From Hirudinaria manillensis (taxonomy: Eukaryota > Annelida > Clitellata > Hirudinida > Hirudinidae), in NCBI GenBank assembly GCA_034509925.1, contig CM067529.1:101001-165000 (forward strand): a stretch of 64,000 bases of DNA, written 5' to 3'. Both the position numbers and the translations under genes were made by a program. Under the pieces are notes generated by a model. That model worked only from the letters and a program-made list of their open reading frames with translations. It did not search any database and was not told the DNA's origin. Below are positions 13,754 through 31,048 of the stretch, in pieces (the first letter of the stretch is position 1; every line of letters begins with the position of its first letter).

Positions 13754-15044
13754 TCAATCACGTCTCAGTGGAAACTCTTCTTTCCTGATCCCTGACGAGG
13801 TGATGACATTTATGAGAATTGCATCTCCTGTGTATATGTCCCTCTCTGCAGCTGAGATGAACACATCCTTTACCAACTGCACTGCCTTTTCCAGAGTAAG
13901 AGGAGGTCGTTCAACACCACTTTGGTTCTTGAACCCAATCTGAAGTTAAGTCCACTTTTAGAAAGAAATCTAACAACTTTAATAGATTAGATTTAAGAAC
14001 ACAGCTTATGTTACCTGGTTGTCGAGCAGTGGTTGGAGTATCGGTCCACCAGTACCTGCGGCCCTGAATTGGTCCCTTTGGTAAGAGCCAATGGGATCAA
14101 AGCTATAAACACAACCCTTGCCTAAAAATAATTAAAAATGAATTGCCAAGTTAGGTAACATCCCATTTTATCCAAGTATTCAAGTGCAAAGAAATAGGAC
14201 CAAGAATTTCAATAGATTTAAAAACAACTTACCATTTTCATCAATCCCCCCAATGATGTTGTAAGCATAGTATGGAAAAAACCTCTTATAGTATAGTATG
14301 GTTGACAACATGGCTGCCACAGCACTTGCTGACATTTTTGTCTGATGTTCATGTTCGTACATCTGTGAGAGATTTTACTATTAGAACATGTCAAATAAAA
14401 ATTTGAAGAATAATACCAAAAGTAATATATAGCACCAACTTTGAGTCGAGCTTCTAGAATTTTGACTAAGGTCAATACATCACAATGGCAGCCAGCTGAG
14501 GCTAAGACAGTAGTTTCAGTTCTGTTACAAAATAATAATTGTGGTTAGGAATCATGCTGTGCAAAAAGCAGAGAAATAGTGTTCTATTGAGGGATCATCT
14601 GTCTTCCATGACCCATGGATCAATTAAAATCATCACATGGCAAATGATTAAAGCCATAAGGCTTGTTTGATGCCATGTTTCCATAAATACAATAAACCTC
14701 AAGTAATTAATTAACATAAAAATCCACATAACAACATCCACATAGAAACCAATTAAATACTAGTAAGACATTAAACGTACAAGTCATAAGTTTTCGGTGA
14801 ATTGCGTGTGTGAATAGAGTAACCCTCACTAAGCCTGGTGTCCGAGGCTACAATGGTAAAGTTATCGCCAGCAATGGCCAAAACAGTTCTGAAAAATATA
14901 AATTTTGTCAAGAATGCCCCATCGAGAATATCATGCTTTACACAGCGTCGACTGTTTCTAAACTAAACTTTCCACCCTCTTATAAAAAAAAATTAACTCG
15001 CAACTTAATTACCCCCCGTTTAAGGTGTAAGGACTGAAACTCAT
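13754..15044 (-). CDS. PSMB1: Proteasome subunit beta type-1 (beta-6)
   Basis: Non-catalytic beta-6 subunit of the 20S proteasome core. Exon 1 (15013-15044) encodes [11 protein letters not shown]. The other exons are 14781-14888 ([24 protein letters not shown]), about 14525-14440 ([22 protein letters not shown]), about 14362-14232 ([20 protein letters not shown]), about 14121-14015 ([20 protein letters not shown]) and 13754-13939 ([33 protein letters not shown]), ending LRRD then TGA. Phases agree across all the junctions I checked. The length is normal for the family. The start was chosen because this short exon restores the NGGT motif and has a canonical donor. Confidence 0.95.
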
Positions 15045-16104
15045 TCTCTTCCGAATTTTGCTCCTAGATCAAAAACAGAACTGCAAGTCACAGCAAAGAA
15101 CTCAGCATTGCGCGAGCGTATTCGTTAGTTTGTCAATAAATAAAGGTTTGAATTTATCAGTCATTTATAAAAATTTAATATTTTAAGTAAATTTTAAAAG
15201 AAGGACATTAAAAATTAATATTTTATTTAAGTTTTACATATTCAAGTTAATACAAACTTGGAGGCGATCGTTAATCTCAGTTTTTATGCCAATAATGAAA
15301 TTGAAAAGTGAGGAATGAGACTATTTCATAAATGTCAAAATGAACCAGTTCGTATATTAAAGTACCAGGTACTACCTATTCAATTAAAAAAATAGATCTG
15401 ATGAAATAAAAAAGGTATTCAATCTGAATGCAAGATTGTGAAAATAATCTCATAACACTTCCAAAAGTAAAAAAGTATCCTCATAAAAAAAAAATTAGAT
15501 TATAGTTAGCAAATCAATCGTGAAATCAATGCTCACGAAAGGTTCGTATGTGAAGATGGAAGGATGCTGACGAACGTTTGAGGCGCAACAACATTCAGCA
15601 GCAGTATCTTGCAAGATCGTAAGGAGAGAAAATGTGCTTCTCTTAAAATCTAGAACTTTAGTGCCTGCCTAAAATATCGGAGCAACGTTGGCGGGAGTGA
15701 ACGGTATAAAAACCTAATGATCCAGCAACATTTGCTTAGGGATTGGTATGAGAGTTAGAGGTTCGTTATTTTTTAATGTTTCGAAATTTATAATCTAAAA
15801 ATAAGTTTAAAAGAGATAAAATATCATGTTTACTATCCTAAAACAAATTTATTTTTTTAATGGTTGGAGTGCACTATAGAATATTCGACAAATACCTTCT
15901 TAACTGTGAAAGCTACTTATTTATTTGCTAGTTTGTATGTTCATTTAGTTTCCCTTCATTTAATCGATTTTAGGGCCCTCGTTTCTTTAGAACAACCACA
16001 ATTCATAAATGTCTTTTTTTATCCTAACATCAATTAAGTTTGGTAATTAATCTTAAAATAATTTTTTGCAGATTTGCAGAACCTCTCCAAAGGGACGTCT
16101 CAAC
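15045..16104. other. Divergent upstream region of PSMB1 (-) and the PDZ protein (+)
   Basis: About 1 kb between two divergent start codons. It is A-rich, with a TATA box for the + strand gene at 15705-15712 and a 5' UTR splice acceptor near 16070 (TTTTGCAG). No other gene is seen. Confidence 0.5.
15705..15712 (+). promoter_or_regulatory. TATA box of the PDZ/synaptopodin-2-like gene
   Basis: TATAAAAA in a GC-richer context, about 30 bp upstream of a plausible start site near 15735. A GAG|GTTCGT donor near 15760 could join a non-coding first exon to the acceptor near 16070, just before the ATG at 16105. Confidence 0.5.
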
Positions 16105-18854
16105 ATGGAATTAATTAACATCATTATTTATGGCGATGGACCTTCCGGAATGAGACTTGAAGGTGGAGGGCATGCTCCAACCTATGTTTCTAAGGTAGCC
16201 ATCTGCAAATTTAAAGGCCTCAGAACTATAAGCAAACAAGCTTGAATATTTATGTTTAAGAAATCAGTGTCATTCATCATTGTATGGTGCATCCTTGCGG
16301 ATATAAACTTCTTATTGCAATAAAATATTGACTTGCAAATATCGCAATCGTGAGAGTTGTTGTAATTTAAAAAAAGTTATTCGATTGAATACATTAATCA
16401 TTCCATCCAAAGCTCCACAAAAGGGGTCGAGCCAAGATCGCTGGAATAAGAATTGGAGATGAGGTGGTATCGATAAATGGTTTTCCATGCAACGTGATGG
16501 ATTTGCAGGAAGCTCAAGAATTGGTTAAAAATACATCTGACATTCGACTCGAGATACTAAGGTCCAAGCTGTAAACATATTTTCTATGCAAGAATTAATA
16601 ATCAAATTATTATAAAATTTCTAATCGAAATCGTTCTTATTACTGCATTAAAACGCTAGTGTTAAAATATTAACATTTGCTACATCTTACAGGAGGGTTA
16701 GGCACACTTACGAAGAGACACCCTCTTGGGATGGCTTCGACACAGATTCTTCTGAATTCTACTCGCCTTTTGTGAATATCTCTAGCAACATAAGACAACA
16801 AATAAGATCCCCCTTTCGAACGTCCAACCAGATCAGCAACACCATAATACCGATTTATGTTTCCGACGAAGCGACTGGGAAAATTTCACCTGATGATGGT
16901 AGAGCTGGAAATCATCGGAATCGCGAATGCCGTTATTCTTGCAGTAGATCTGGAGTTTCTCCAAAGTTTAGTGAATCACCTACAAAAAGACACGTCACAA
17001 GAGCTTACATAATCCCTGTTAATAACCAGATTAAAATCAGGGAAAATCGATCGTTTCAAAGTCACATGGATCCAATCGAAATTAAATGGAATTTACCTTT
17101 ACAAATAAAAAAAAATGATCACAGAAGTTTTGACATTCCCACATCATTGCTGGACAATGCAAGCGATGTTCATCTACAAAATATAACAAAATCGGCTAAA
17201 TGTCCTGGAGAAACGTGGCACTCACCGACTCTAGTGAAGAAGGACAGTTCGATTTCAATCGAGAAAAAGTCACCGCGCGAAGAAGTCATCATTTGGTCTT
17301 CAAAAAATATTCCTTCATCCGAAAAATATCTTGAAGAAACAATTCCACACGGAGAACCTAAACTATGGAAACCACAAATTCAATTTAATGAAACATTAAC
17401 TTTCAAGCCTCGTTTACCAACTCCACCGGTTGGATATGACGATCCCGATGCTTCGCGAGTTGTCGTCAATGAAGAGTTGATTGACGCTGGACTTCTGACA
17501 AGGGGATTTGTCACGGCAGCTGGAGTTCCGGTTGAAATGCACCTCGAACCAAGTAAATGTTAACCAGTAAAACTAACGGCAGTAATAACGACGAACTACG
17601 TAACTTAATGTAGTAATAGCTATTAATTTCTTTCAGAAAAACTGTATTCTGACTCTTCTTTCTACGAAGATCCCTGCCATAAATACCCTACGATCGAGGA
17701 GCAAATCAAAATGGCCCGCAAGGTCGCTAACTTACTGACCTCGAATACGGGTCGTACTGGAAAAGGTCAGAAAATGTTTTTAAAACGACAGGAAATGTCT
17801 TCTAAATGGGTGACGCATCTCGACCCACTTGTGGAAGCTTCCATCAAAGAAAAAAAAGAAAGGAATCAGCAATTTGAGGAAAATACAGCTTTCACAAGTA
17901 TATGAATGCACAAATTGAATTCAAACTTAAAAATGTCGATTCGAAACATTCGTTATTGTAGAAGAAAAATGTTTTAATTCTTTGCACTTAGGTGTAGTGG
18001 GAATAAATATTTGTAGGTCATTCAGGCGAGGGGCCGTTCGACCAAGTGTCGCGCGCAAAAAGAGCTGCCGAATTAGAAAAAATGCGCTTGAAAGAAGAGA
18101 AGTCTCTTCACGATGTGGTACCATTTGACCTCTGTGCACAATTGGCCCATGAACTTCACCAAGTCAAAGGTAAAGGAGGCAAACTCTTTGCTAAAATTAA
18201 AGCAAAAGCCGAAGAATGGGTGGTATCCGAAAACGATCCAAAACTCGACTCAGGACTGAGACCTTGCGACCAAGAACGAAAATATCAAAAGGAACTCCTC
18301 GAACTGACTCCACTGAAACCCATGCACAATTTCACTACGTCGGATAAAACTAGCGATTCTTTTCCAAGCTTTATCGGTCCAAACCATCCTGACTTAAGGA
18401 GCGGTCAACCGCAAAACAAACTCAAAGATATGATCAACCACCCTAGGGCAGTCATGACTCCTTGGGAGTCTATGGTAGAAACTGGAAACTTGGACAAAGC
18501 TTTCGAACATCTCTGCAACTACGAGGAGCTGAAAGGCCCTAGTTCAACTGGAGCATACAAGGCGAGGCAACCGACAACAAAACAGTATGATTATACCTCC
18601 CCATTTTGTCCAAGCGAATCACGTCAATTTTCAGTAACGAATTCAGGTAATTAAATATATTCGAGTTAAACAAACTTTCACATCATCGTCCTATCCAAAT
18701 TATTATTGTAAACATTAAATTTTAATTACAAACAGATATGAACGGCTTTAGCACTAAGTACGGATCTAATAATGAACATTTCAAGATCTTTGGTGGAACA
18801 CAGATGTCGGGGGCCAGGTACGAACCAGTGCCTTTCCGTCCAACAATGGCTTAA
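16105..18854 (+). CDS. PDZ domain protein of the synaptopodin-2 (SYNPO2/CG1674) type
   Basis: About 702 residues in six exons: 16105-16194, 16413-16561, 16693-17552, 17637-17897, 18017-18646 and 18736-18854. An N-terminal PDZ domain covers about residues 1-78 (GMRLEGGG, then IGDEVVSINGFP and DLQEAQELV). A long low-complexity middle follows. The C-terminal third has two copies of a basic motif typical of synaptopodin-2 proteins, GKGQKMFLKRQEMSSKW and GKGGKLFAKIKAKAEEW. In animals such proteins bind actin and alpha-actinin at muscle Z-discs; that role is inferred here. All exon phases fit (0, 2, 1, 1, 1). The assignment rests on the PDZ plus the paired MFxKR-like motifs, not on a database search. 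Confidence 0.85.
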
Positions 18855-19311
18855 TGACTTTTTGGAGAATTTTTATTTAACCCACTATAAAATTTCAAAA
18901 TTTGTCATTGATGTTTATTTCAATTCAGGATTTTAAACATTTTTTTTTCAATAATTTCCAAAATATATTTTGGTTCTATTAAATCACAAATGGAAATCCT
19001 AACATGCAGTTCTGTAGAACTTTATTGGAAATGTGGAAATTACTGCAGTCTTATTTAAAGATGTGAATATTTATAATCAACCTAGATTTTGAATGTTTCA
19101 GTAGCAATGGAAAATCGTTTAAGGCTGATTTAATAAAAAAAAACTTATAAATGAAACCAAATAAATTAAATTTTTTAAAAATTTATTTAATTGAACAGTT
19201 TTATTTTCAATTATTTTCAAGGCTTTAATACATAAAAATATCACATAAAATGAAGAAAATTTATCTGAATAAATAATTTCAAAGCCTGATTAATTACTTT
19301 TTTGTTGACCC
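18855..19311. other. Spacer between convergent 3' ends
   Basis: AT-rich sequence after the PDZ gene stop, running up to the stop of the small minus-strand membrane gene. AATAAA occurs near 19132 and 19163 on the + strand, either of which could end the PDZ transcript. No other feature. Confidence 0.5.
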
Positions 19312-19973
19312 CTAGGACTTATCCTGTTTAATGATGACAAAATGTTCTCCAGGAGATTCGGAGAGTTCATACATGTTAGACCCACTAGCGATTAGGGGTG
19401 TTTGAAATTCGCACCCATTAGTCACGACATTCAAGAAGGTTTCGCTATTAAATTATTAATTAGTTTTCTAAAACATGCAAAAAAAACATCATAAACTTTA
19501 ATAATGGCAGCCCTGAAACTGGTGTCTATGGAGTCAAGAGACCACCAAAAGCTACAGATGCGACTCCGTACTTTAGAGTCATATTCGAATAGTTACTTAA
19601 GTATGTCAAATATGTGAACGACTATAGAATGGAAGGATACTGACAGACAGAGAGGGGGCTTTGGTCGAATTAAATATCAACGGGCTAAAGCAAGCCTGTA
19701 CAATGCCGGATGAAATTACCTCGGATGATGGGGATAGAGATAACAAGGATAACGATGAAAGGTGCGACTATACCTAAAAGGTGCTTTGCGCTAATCCACC
19801 AATTCATTCCAATTTCCTAAGAACATATTTTAATATTTATGTTTGCAAAGTTAGATTCGTTTAATCTTTCGTTTACACTTTCTCAATGCTTAATTTCGAG
19901 CGCACTCTCTCCGCTGGATCTCCTTAGTAACCTCCCACTTAACTGTCATCTCAGCAGCCAATCTCTGTTGCAT
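19312..19973 (-). CDS. Small single-pass membrane protein, unrecognised (104 aa, four exons)
   Basis: Model on the minus strand: exons 19932-19973, 19720-19816, 19597-19639 and 19312-19444. Phases are 0, 1 and 2 at the three junctions and every junction is compatible. Acceptors are good, above all the CCCCCTCTCTGTCTGTCAG tract before exon 3. The protein starts MQQRLAAEMTVKWE, then has a strongly hydrophobic segment at about residues 27-48 (GIVAPFIVILVISIPII), a short amphipathic stretch, and a soluble tail with one Cys (NGCEFQ) ending IKQDKS. I recognise no family. The gene lies tail to tail with the PDZ gene and head to head with the 20.5-kb gene, which could share its promoter. The coherent phases support it; the start ATG is less certain. 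Confidence 0.6.
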
Positions 19974-20102
19974 CTCAAACAAAAAAATGTGCGCGTGTGG
20001 TAAAAATCACGCACGCAGGTGACAAACTCTCAAAACAATTTGCTTTCGAACATCGGCCAAACCACTCAAAGTTATCCGCTAAACGTGCCTGAGAGCACCG
20101 TG

Positions 20103-20109
20103 TATAAAA
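20103..20109 (+). promoter_or_regulatory. TATA box (+) in the head-to-head promoter region
   Basis: TATAAAA about 100 bp before an ATG at 20202 that opens a 19-codon exon ending in GAG|GTAACC (20202-20258). That exon's phase does not fit the next recognised exon, so it may be an alternative first exon. The minus-strand membrane gene starts 130 bp upstream. Confidence 0.45.
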
Positions 20110-20500
20110 GTGAACCTTATCTGACACACTAAAGAGAGCTGAAAAGTAGTGGAGAACAGTCGTCTATGTGACTCAAATATACCGAATAGTTTTGAGCGAT
20201 AATGGAGTTTCACAACTTAGGTCTTCTGGAATCAGATCGGTTCGTAGATGGCAAGGAGGTAACCTTTGCTCACTTGTGCAATTAAGGGCAACTTTTTGTT
20301 GCTAATTTGTTGCTAATGTCTGCGAATTTGTTAATTAACAAGAATGTGTAATAAGCATTATTTTGCTAATAATCATTGGATTCTGATGAGATGTTACCGT
20401 TCGCTTGACTGCCCTCTTCAGGCAATACAGTTTAGTCTCCAATTTGCATTCATTTACTCACTCACTCGGTCTGCCTCGATTTAAAGCACAGCTGTAAGTA

Positions 20501-25740
<5,240 letters not shown>

Positions 25741-26907
25741 AACAGACTTTTTATCTGAATCAAAGCGCTTAACTTTATGTTGAAAATGATGCCAATGAGC
25801 TTCTTCTGGAAAACTGAAAGACCCACTTTATATGAATTTTTAATCTAAAAGGCGTGCACTAATCAATTAAAAAGCGTCTATTTTATATTTGCTTACCTAA
25901 TGTTAGACGTATGTTTATATTATTCAGCACGTTTCATGTTCTGATCTTATTTTTGATGGTTCTTGTGATTGTCTTATTTCTGCTTTCACATGGACTCTGT
26001 TAACAAGTTAATTGAAATCGGTGAACTTTCAAACATGTTCGTTACGTAATGAGCGGCAGTGTTTTATTGTAAATTGATAGATTCAATGATCAAATGCTGG
26101 TCTCTTTCAGGATTTTTTCTCTTTCCAAAACTTTAAAGTGTCTTCTACTTTTCTGGTCCCTTTCATTGGTAAGTCCCTAAATGGTAATCGAATTCTGGAC
26201 TAGTGATTTCATTGGAATATTTGTTTTGATATTTTCACTGGATAAAAATTTAATTATCCCTTAGTGATTAATTCGATGTATTGACTTCTACTCCGATCAG
26301 TCCAGAATTTTAGGGACTACCTAATTGATTGCGCCAGTGTTATCTTCCGAGTGATTTTTATGACGAAATATTTAAACAATAAATACATTCTTTTAAATTT
26401 TATTTACTTGGAATACTTGGCAAAACTGAGTTAAGTAGCACTACAATTATATGCACTTTAATACTAAATATAGGAACGAATGATTTATGTTTCAAGTAAC
26501 AATCCATCGAGCTCGGATTCATGAAGGTGGTCTGCCAACGACTCGGTGAATCAATATAGCATTTGCCAGCATGACTAACTTCTTTTGCTAAGAGATTTTG
26601 TCACCAACTTCAGTTGGAAAGTAGAAACGTTTAGATGTTTTTTTTTTTCAGACGCAATTAGGCAAAACAATGTAAACCCATTCCTACGTAAACAAACAAA
26701 CAAACAAACACCATCCAGTAAACATCGTCAATTATTTGATACTGTAGTAGTAGTTTCTAAACCTATATATTCTGAAAACATAGTAATCTGAGGAATTGCA
26801 TCAAAAACCAGCCTTCATGATCTTTGCCGATGTCACATTGGAGCGCCAAATTGCTTTCTGACATTTCCAAATCGCTCTGGCAATTTCGAGGAAATTTGTA
26901 AAATTCG
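25741..26907. other. Spacer between two unrecognised + strand genes
   Basis: AT-rich spacer. A poly-T tract with an AG near 26641-26652 (TTTTTTTTTTCAG) could be a splice acceptor for a 5' exon of the next gene. No coding motif seen. Confidence 0.4.
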
Positions 26908-27897
26908 ATGATAGATTTACAAATCATGCCTTTAATGGGACGTTATCGTACCTGCAACCGCCTTCAAAGTGTAAGCTTTGAAAATAATAGGCCCACTTCA
27001 TGGACAATGAAGCTGAGACCAGTTAGCTACGACGATCGCGAAGATCCTACTGAAGTCATCTTCAAAATTCTTTGTCCGAAGAAAAAACCAATAAAGTCTT
27101 CGTCCGAGAAATTTTCAAAATGTGATCTTAGAACATCCAAAAGCAGACACGATTCACTGTGTACGAGATGCAATCGCAGGTCCCCTACACGCTCTGTAGG
27201 AAGCTCATTTCTCTTCAAACACTGGAGATTCTTTGCCGAGAACAAATGGAAACATTTCCACAAAGATTTAAGATCTCAGTTCTCGAAGATAAAAGACGAA
27301 CTTATAAACTGCGATATCATACCTCGGAGGGAATTAAACCCCACCGAAGATTTCGAGAGAAGCATCGAAAGTAAGGAAAGGAATAATGGTAGCTACAGAT
27401 GTATTTTCACCTCTGGAGCTCATGAAATCAGAGATTACGGAAGTGGGTATGGCTGCCAGTGTTTAAGCGATAATAATTTTGGAAACTACTTGCCTTGGTG
27501 CCAAAACACAGATAATTTATTTCAGAATTTAAACTATGTAAGAAATTGTTCGGTTCCACCAACCCTTAGAAATGCTTTCGATTTATCATTTAAAAAGCAC
27601 AGACGCATTGAGAAATCTTCTAGAAACTTCTTGTTATCAGAAAGCTCACGCCAAAGACTTCTCGGGATTCAAAGAAATAACTCGAATTGTCTTTATGGAA
27701 TGGTGAGTCCTTCAGAACTGAACAAATGTTCCATTTTGCCCTCATTATTCGAATGCGTTGATAATGAAATCGGATGTGACATAGGACTAACGAATAGTCC
27801 GGTTGTTCCAAGCATGAGGAACGATGGGCCATCTTCCACATCTTCAATTAGCTACGATTCGTCTGTGCGCAACCAGCGCAAAAACTACTGGAATTAA
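26908..27897 (+). CDS. Unrecognised basic protein, single long ORF (329 aa)
   Basis: The longest uninterrupted frame in the window, starting MIDLQIMPLMGRYRTC and ending QRKNYWN then TAA. It is rich in Arg, Lys, Ser, Asn and Cys, with a CTRCNRR cluster near residue 87 but no regular zinc-finger spacing. No signal peptide or membrane helix. An N-terminal stretch reading RPVSYDDRED looks conserved in style. It may be an intronless gene or the last exon of a longer one, since the sequence upstream has a possible acceptor. I recognise no family. Confidence 0.55.
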   Translation: MIDLQIMPLMGRYRTCNRLQSVSFENNRPTSWTMKLRPVSYDDREDPTEVIFKILCPKKKPIKSSSEKFSKCDLRTSKSRHDSLCTRCNRRSPTRSVGSSFLFKHWRFFAENKWKHFHKDLRSQFSKIKDELINCDIIPRRELNPTEDFERSIESKERNNGSYRCIFTSGAHEIRDYGSGYGCQCLSDNNFGNYLPWCQNTDNLFQNLNYVRNCSVPPTLRNAFDLSFKKHRRIEKSSRNFLLSESSRQRLLGIQRNNSNCLYGMVSPSELNKCSILPSLFECVDNEIGCDIGLTNSPVVPSMRNDGPSSTSSISYDSSVRNQRKNYWN

Positions 27898-28723
27898 AAC
27901 AAATTTCAAACCAGAAACTTATTCTTGCTTTATTTTGCAGTGGAAGATCCGAAGTGACTCTCGAGAAATAATTGTACAAGCTAATTCGAATTCAAACTAG
28001 TGCTTTAGTCATCTCAATAGCAAAATCAAACATAAACGACACTAATCGAAACCGTGGCACATTTGACAGATCTTCCATATCAGACTATGGGTATACCTAC
28101 TCAGCCGACCTAAAAATGACGTGAAACATTGGATATGTTGCTCATCTTTTCTGAAAATGTTGTAAAACTCACAACCGAGTTTGATAAAAATAGAAATATT
28201 AAAAAAGTTTGTTGAAAAGCGTGAAAGAGTTATATCGCCGTCCGACCTTAGTTCCGTAAACAAGCACGCGAGGAAAGCGCTGGAAATCAAATGTTAAAAG
28301 TAATTTACCAGCCGTAAATTCATAAATCTAATCGTCAACTTTTCTTTTGCAAAACTACAATAAATATATTGGTTTATGTGGAAAATATAAATATGACATA
28401 TTTGACATCAAATTATTTTTGACTGCACGGTGAAGAAAAATGGAGAATCCTCACGAAACAGTTGTCTGCTCAAGTTAGAGTTTGCAAAGTAATTAATTAC
28501 CGGGGAAAATTTAAATTTCGTTAAAGCTTATTCAATATCACGAATGAATTTAAGCCTTCCATATGAAGTAGTCTTCGGTGATAATGTTATCTCAAGAAGA
28601 AACATGTATACATTACATTTATAAATTATTAGATTGAATCCTAGAAAGCGTACCCTCATGTCGTGAATAAGAACTTTATTTTTGTGGTTGTTGACAATTT
28701 GAAGACTTCCTAGTATTTTCTAG
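27898..28723. other. Spacer between convergent ORF and Rab3
   Basis: AT-rich. It should hold the 3' UTRs of both flanking genes. No repeat or other gene recognised. Confidence 0.4.
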
Positions 28724-30002
28724 TCAGCATTGCTGACATCTGGCAGAAAGACTGCCGCCCAAGTTTAATGTCTGGTCGGTCAGCTTTTTGGTTTGAGGGT
28801 TGTTCAACATGGCCGCATTCATGTCTAGACTTTTGCTCATCCTGTCACATATGAGGTCGACCAATCTTTCGAAAACAATGTCGACATTTATGTTGTCCTT
28901 GGCCGAGGTCTCAAAAAATTCTAAGCCTGCAATGTAAGATTATGTGACGGCAGGAAAGAGCAATAAATATTACATTAGCGCTAAAGGTTATTGTTATGAA
29001 TTGCATTAAATATACATGTTATTATCAAATGAAGCCCACGCATCAAAGCCTTAGAAGCAGATTTTAACCTAACTGATCAGCCAGTCTTCTTCCTCTCTCC
29101 GTTGATACAACCCTCTCGTGTTCCAAATCAAATTTATTTCCAACCAGGATAACCTGAGCGTTATCCCAGGAGAAGGTCTTAATCTGCGTACACCTGCAAA
29201 ATAACTTAAATTACAACGTGATAAACATTAAGAAATAATTTAATAAACTATCTAAGTCATGTCCTTTCTGGATGGATTTTGATTGCCTTGAAGCGATTTC
29301 TGTTATTTTCACTTAATTATTTAATAAAAGTCTAAAATGACAAACTCTACAAATTAATTATATTTTAAAAGTTTCAGCATGCAACCATTATTTTGTGAAG
29401 ATATAATAGAAGATAATTTGTATTATACGTAATGGAATATTGTTCCACGAGTGTCGTGTTATCAATTGCAATACTTTCTCCTAAACGATCTTAATTTTGT
29501 GGTGATCGATAACGGTTGTTATTGATAATTATTATTGGTTAGACTAACCAGTCTTGCACTGAGTTAAAAGAATCATCGTTGGTGATGTCGTACATAAGAA
29601 TGAAACCCATTGCCCCCCTGTAGTAAGCCGTAGTTATGGTTCTGTATCGTTCTTGACCTGCTGTGTCCTGCAACCCAATATTTGTCTGAAATTGATTTAA
29701 CCATGGAAAGTGTGCAAACATTCTAATATTAACATTCCATTATTAACATTATCATATTAACATTTCAAACCTATTCTCACCCAAATCTGGAGCTTGATTC
29801 GTTTACCCTGTTGGTAAACGGTCTTCACTTTGAAGTCTATGCCAACAGTACTGACAAAAGAAGAGGTAAAGGTATCATCAGAATATCGGAATAAAAACGA
29901 TGTCTTTCCGACACTGCTATTTCCTATGATGAGCAGTTTGAACATGTAGTCAAAGTTCTGATCTGCTGCATCCTTCTGCCACTTGTTGTCGGACATGTTC
30001 AT
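28724..30002 (-). CDS. Rab3: Rab3 small GTPase
   Basis: Synaptic-vesicle Rab controlling regulated exocytosis. Exons 29781-30002, 29549-29667, 29069-29193 and 28724-28926; phases 0, 2 and 1 fit; 222 residues. Motifs in order: P-loop [10 protein letters not shown], switch I region with [15 protein letters not shown] (the Rab3 effector face), switch [25 protein letters not shown], base-binding [10 protein letters not shown], and ETSAKDN. The C-terminus reads LSARCQQC, so the last two cysteines are spaced CxxC rather than the CxC usual for Rab3. The ATG at 29996 is an alternative start two codons on. Confidence 0.97.
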
Positions 30003-31048
30003 CTGCCTTCAACGTATCCGGTAGCGCCTCTCCCGTTATGTTAATAAAATAACCTGTGTAGTATATATTTTTTAAAAGTAAATCACTTATGGTATGCTCG
30101 AAAATTGAAACTCTAACTGCTTTATGGTCGTCCTCGGCTTCCACTGGAAGCCACTCGAAACGATCTTTTTGTAACAATGTCGTAAAAATTCGAAATTATT
30201 TAATTTGCCGATACTCCAATCATTTCAGTCCAGATTTATTAAAAATTGCATGAACTAGACAGAATTTGAGCACGATGCTCCGACAGGAAGTTGCTTCAAA
30301 GCAAACGAATTCAATGAACTACTCACTCCCGGGCGAAATTAGTTCTTCTTAAATTATTTGAAAGGGAATATTTCCAGTTCAAAGTTTGGCCACAAACAAC
30401 CTCATCTTCTGAAATCCCCTCCGCGCAGGTCTCTCCAGACTAAGCATATCGATCCAGCAGTCGACTGCAGTGCTGCGCTCCACCCGCGCTTCTGCGACGC
30501 TCTTACCGACGCTCAATTCGCACCAAAAATTTAAACTCGCGTCTCAGCGAGATCACCCGCAAGCATTTAAAAAAAATCTCGATTATCTAATGATTTAAAT
30601 ATTTTTATTTAACACTTTAATCAAGACAAAGAAAGGAACAGGATATCCTCATTTTCGCAAGATAAACAACGCAACGAAACAGAATGGTAGTCGCTCGACA
30701 CTCACCATCACTAACATTAGTCCTATATGTTTAGTCATTTGAACAACATTTATAATGGACACTAATTTCACTCAATTACTGCCGGCCTAATCACTCCCAA
30801 TCTTCCAAGTCCTCCATCTAATAAAGAACAAGAAGATTAATGCAGTTAAAAAAGAATTTAATATAATATGCAAATATTCTTAATGAGATCACTATATATG
30901 CATTTACATATGCATATATGCATTTACATATGCATATATGCATTTACATATGCATATATGCATTTATTAACCATTAAAATGTATTTCTATGTAAAACGTT
31001 ATAATATTAAAAGTACGTTACAATTAAAACTCGTAACTAAATATCTAA
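30003..31048. other. Spacer between Rab3 and COPB2
   Basis: Contains the Rab3 upstream region and the COPB2 3' flank. A moderately GC-rich stretch around 30410-30560 could be the Rab3 promoter or 5' UTR. A 20-bp tandem repeat lies at 30895-30966. Confidence 0.45.
30895..30966. repeat. 20-bp palindromic tandem repeat, about 3.5 copies
   Basis: The unit TATATGCATTTACATATGCA is repeated head to tail. It contains self-complementary ATATGCATAT cores, so each unit could form a small hairpin. Confidence 0.9.

Noticed and set aside
19500-19780. Apparent + strand coding stretches between the PDZ gene and the 20.5-kb gene
   Set aside because: The + strand frames have no consistent splice phases, while the minus strand gives a four-exon model with all junctions in phase.
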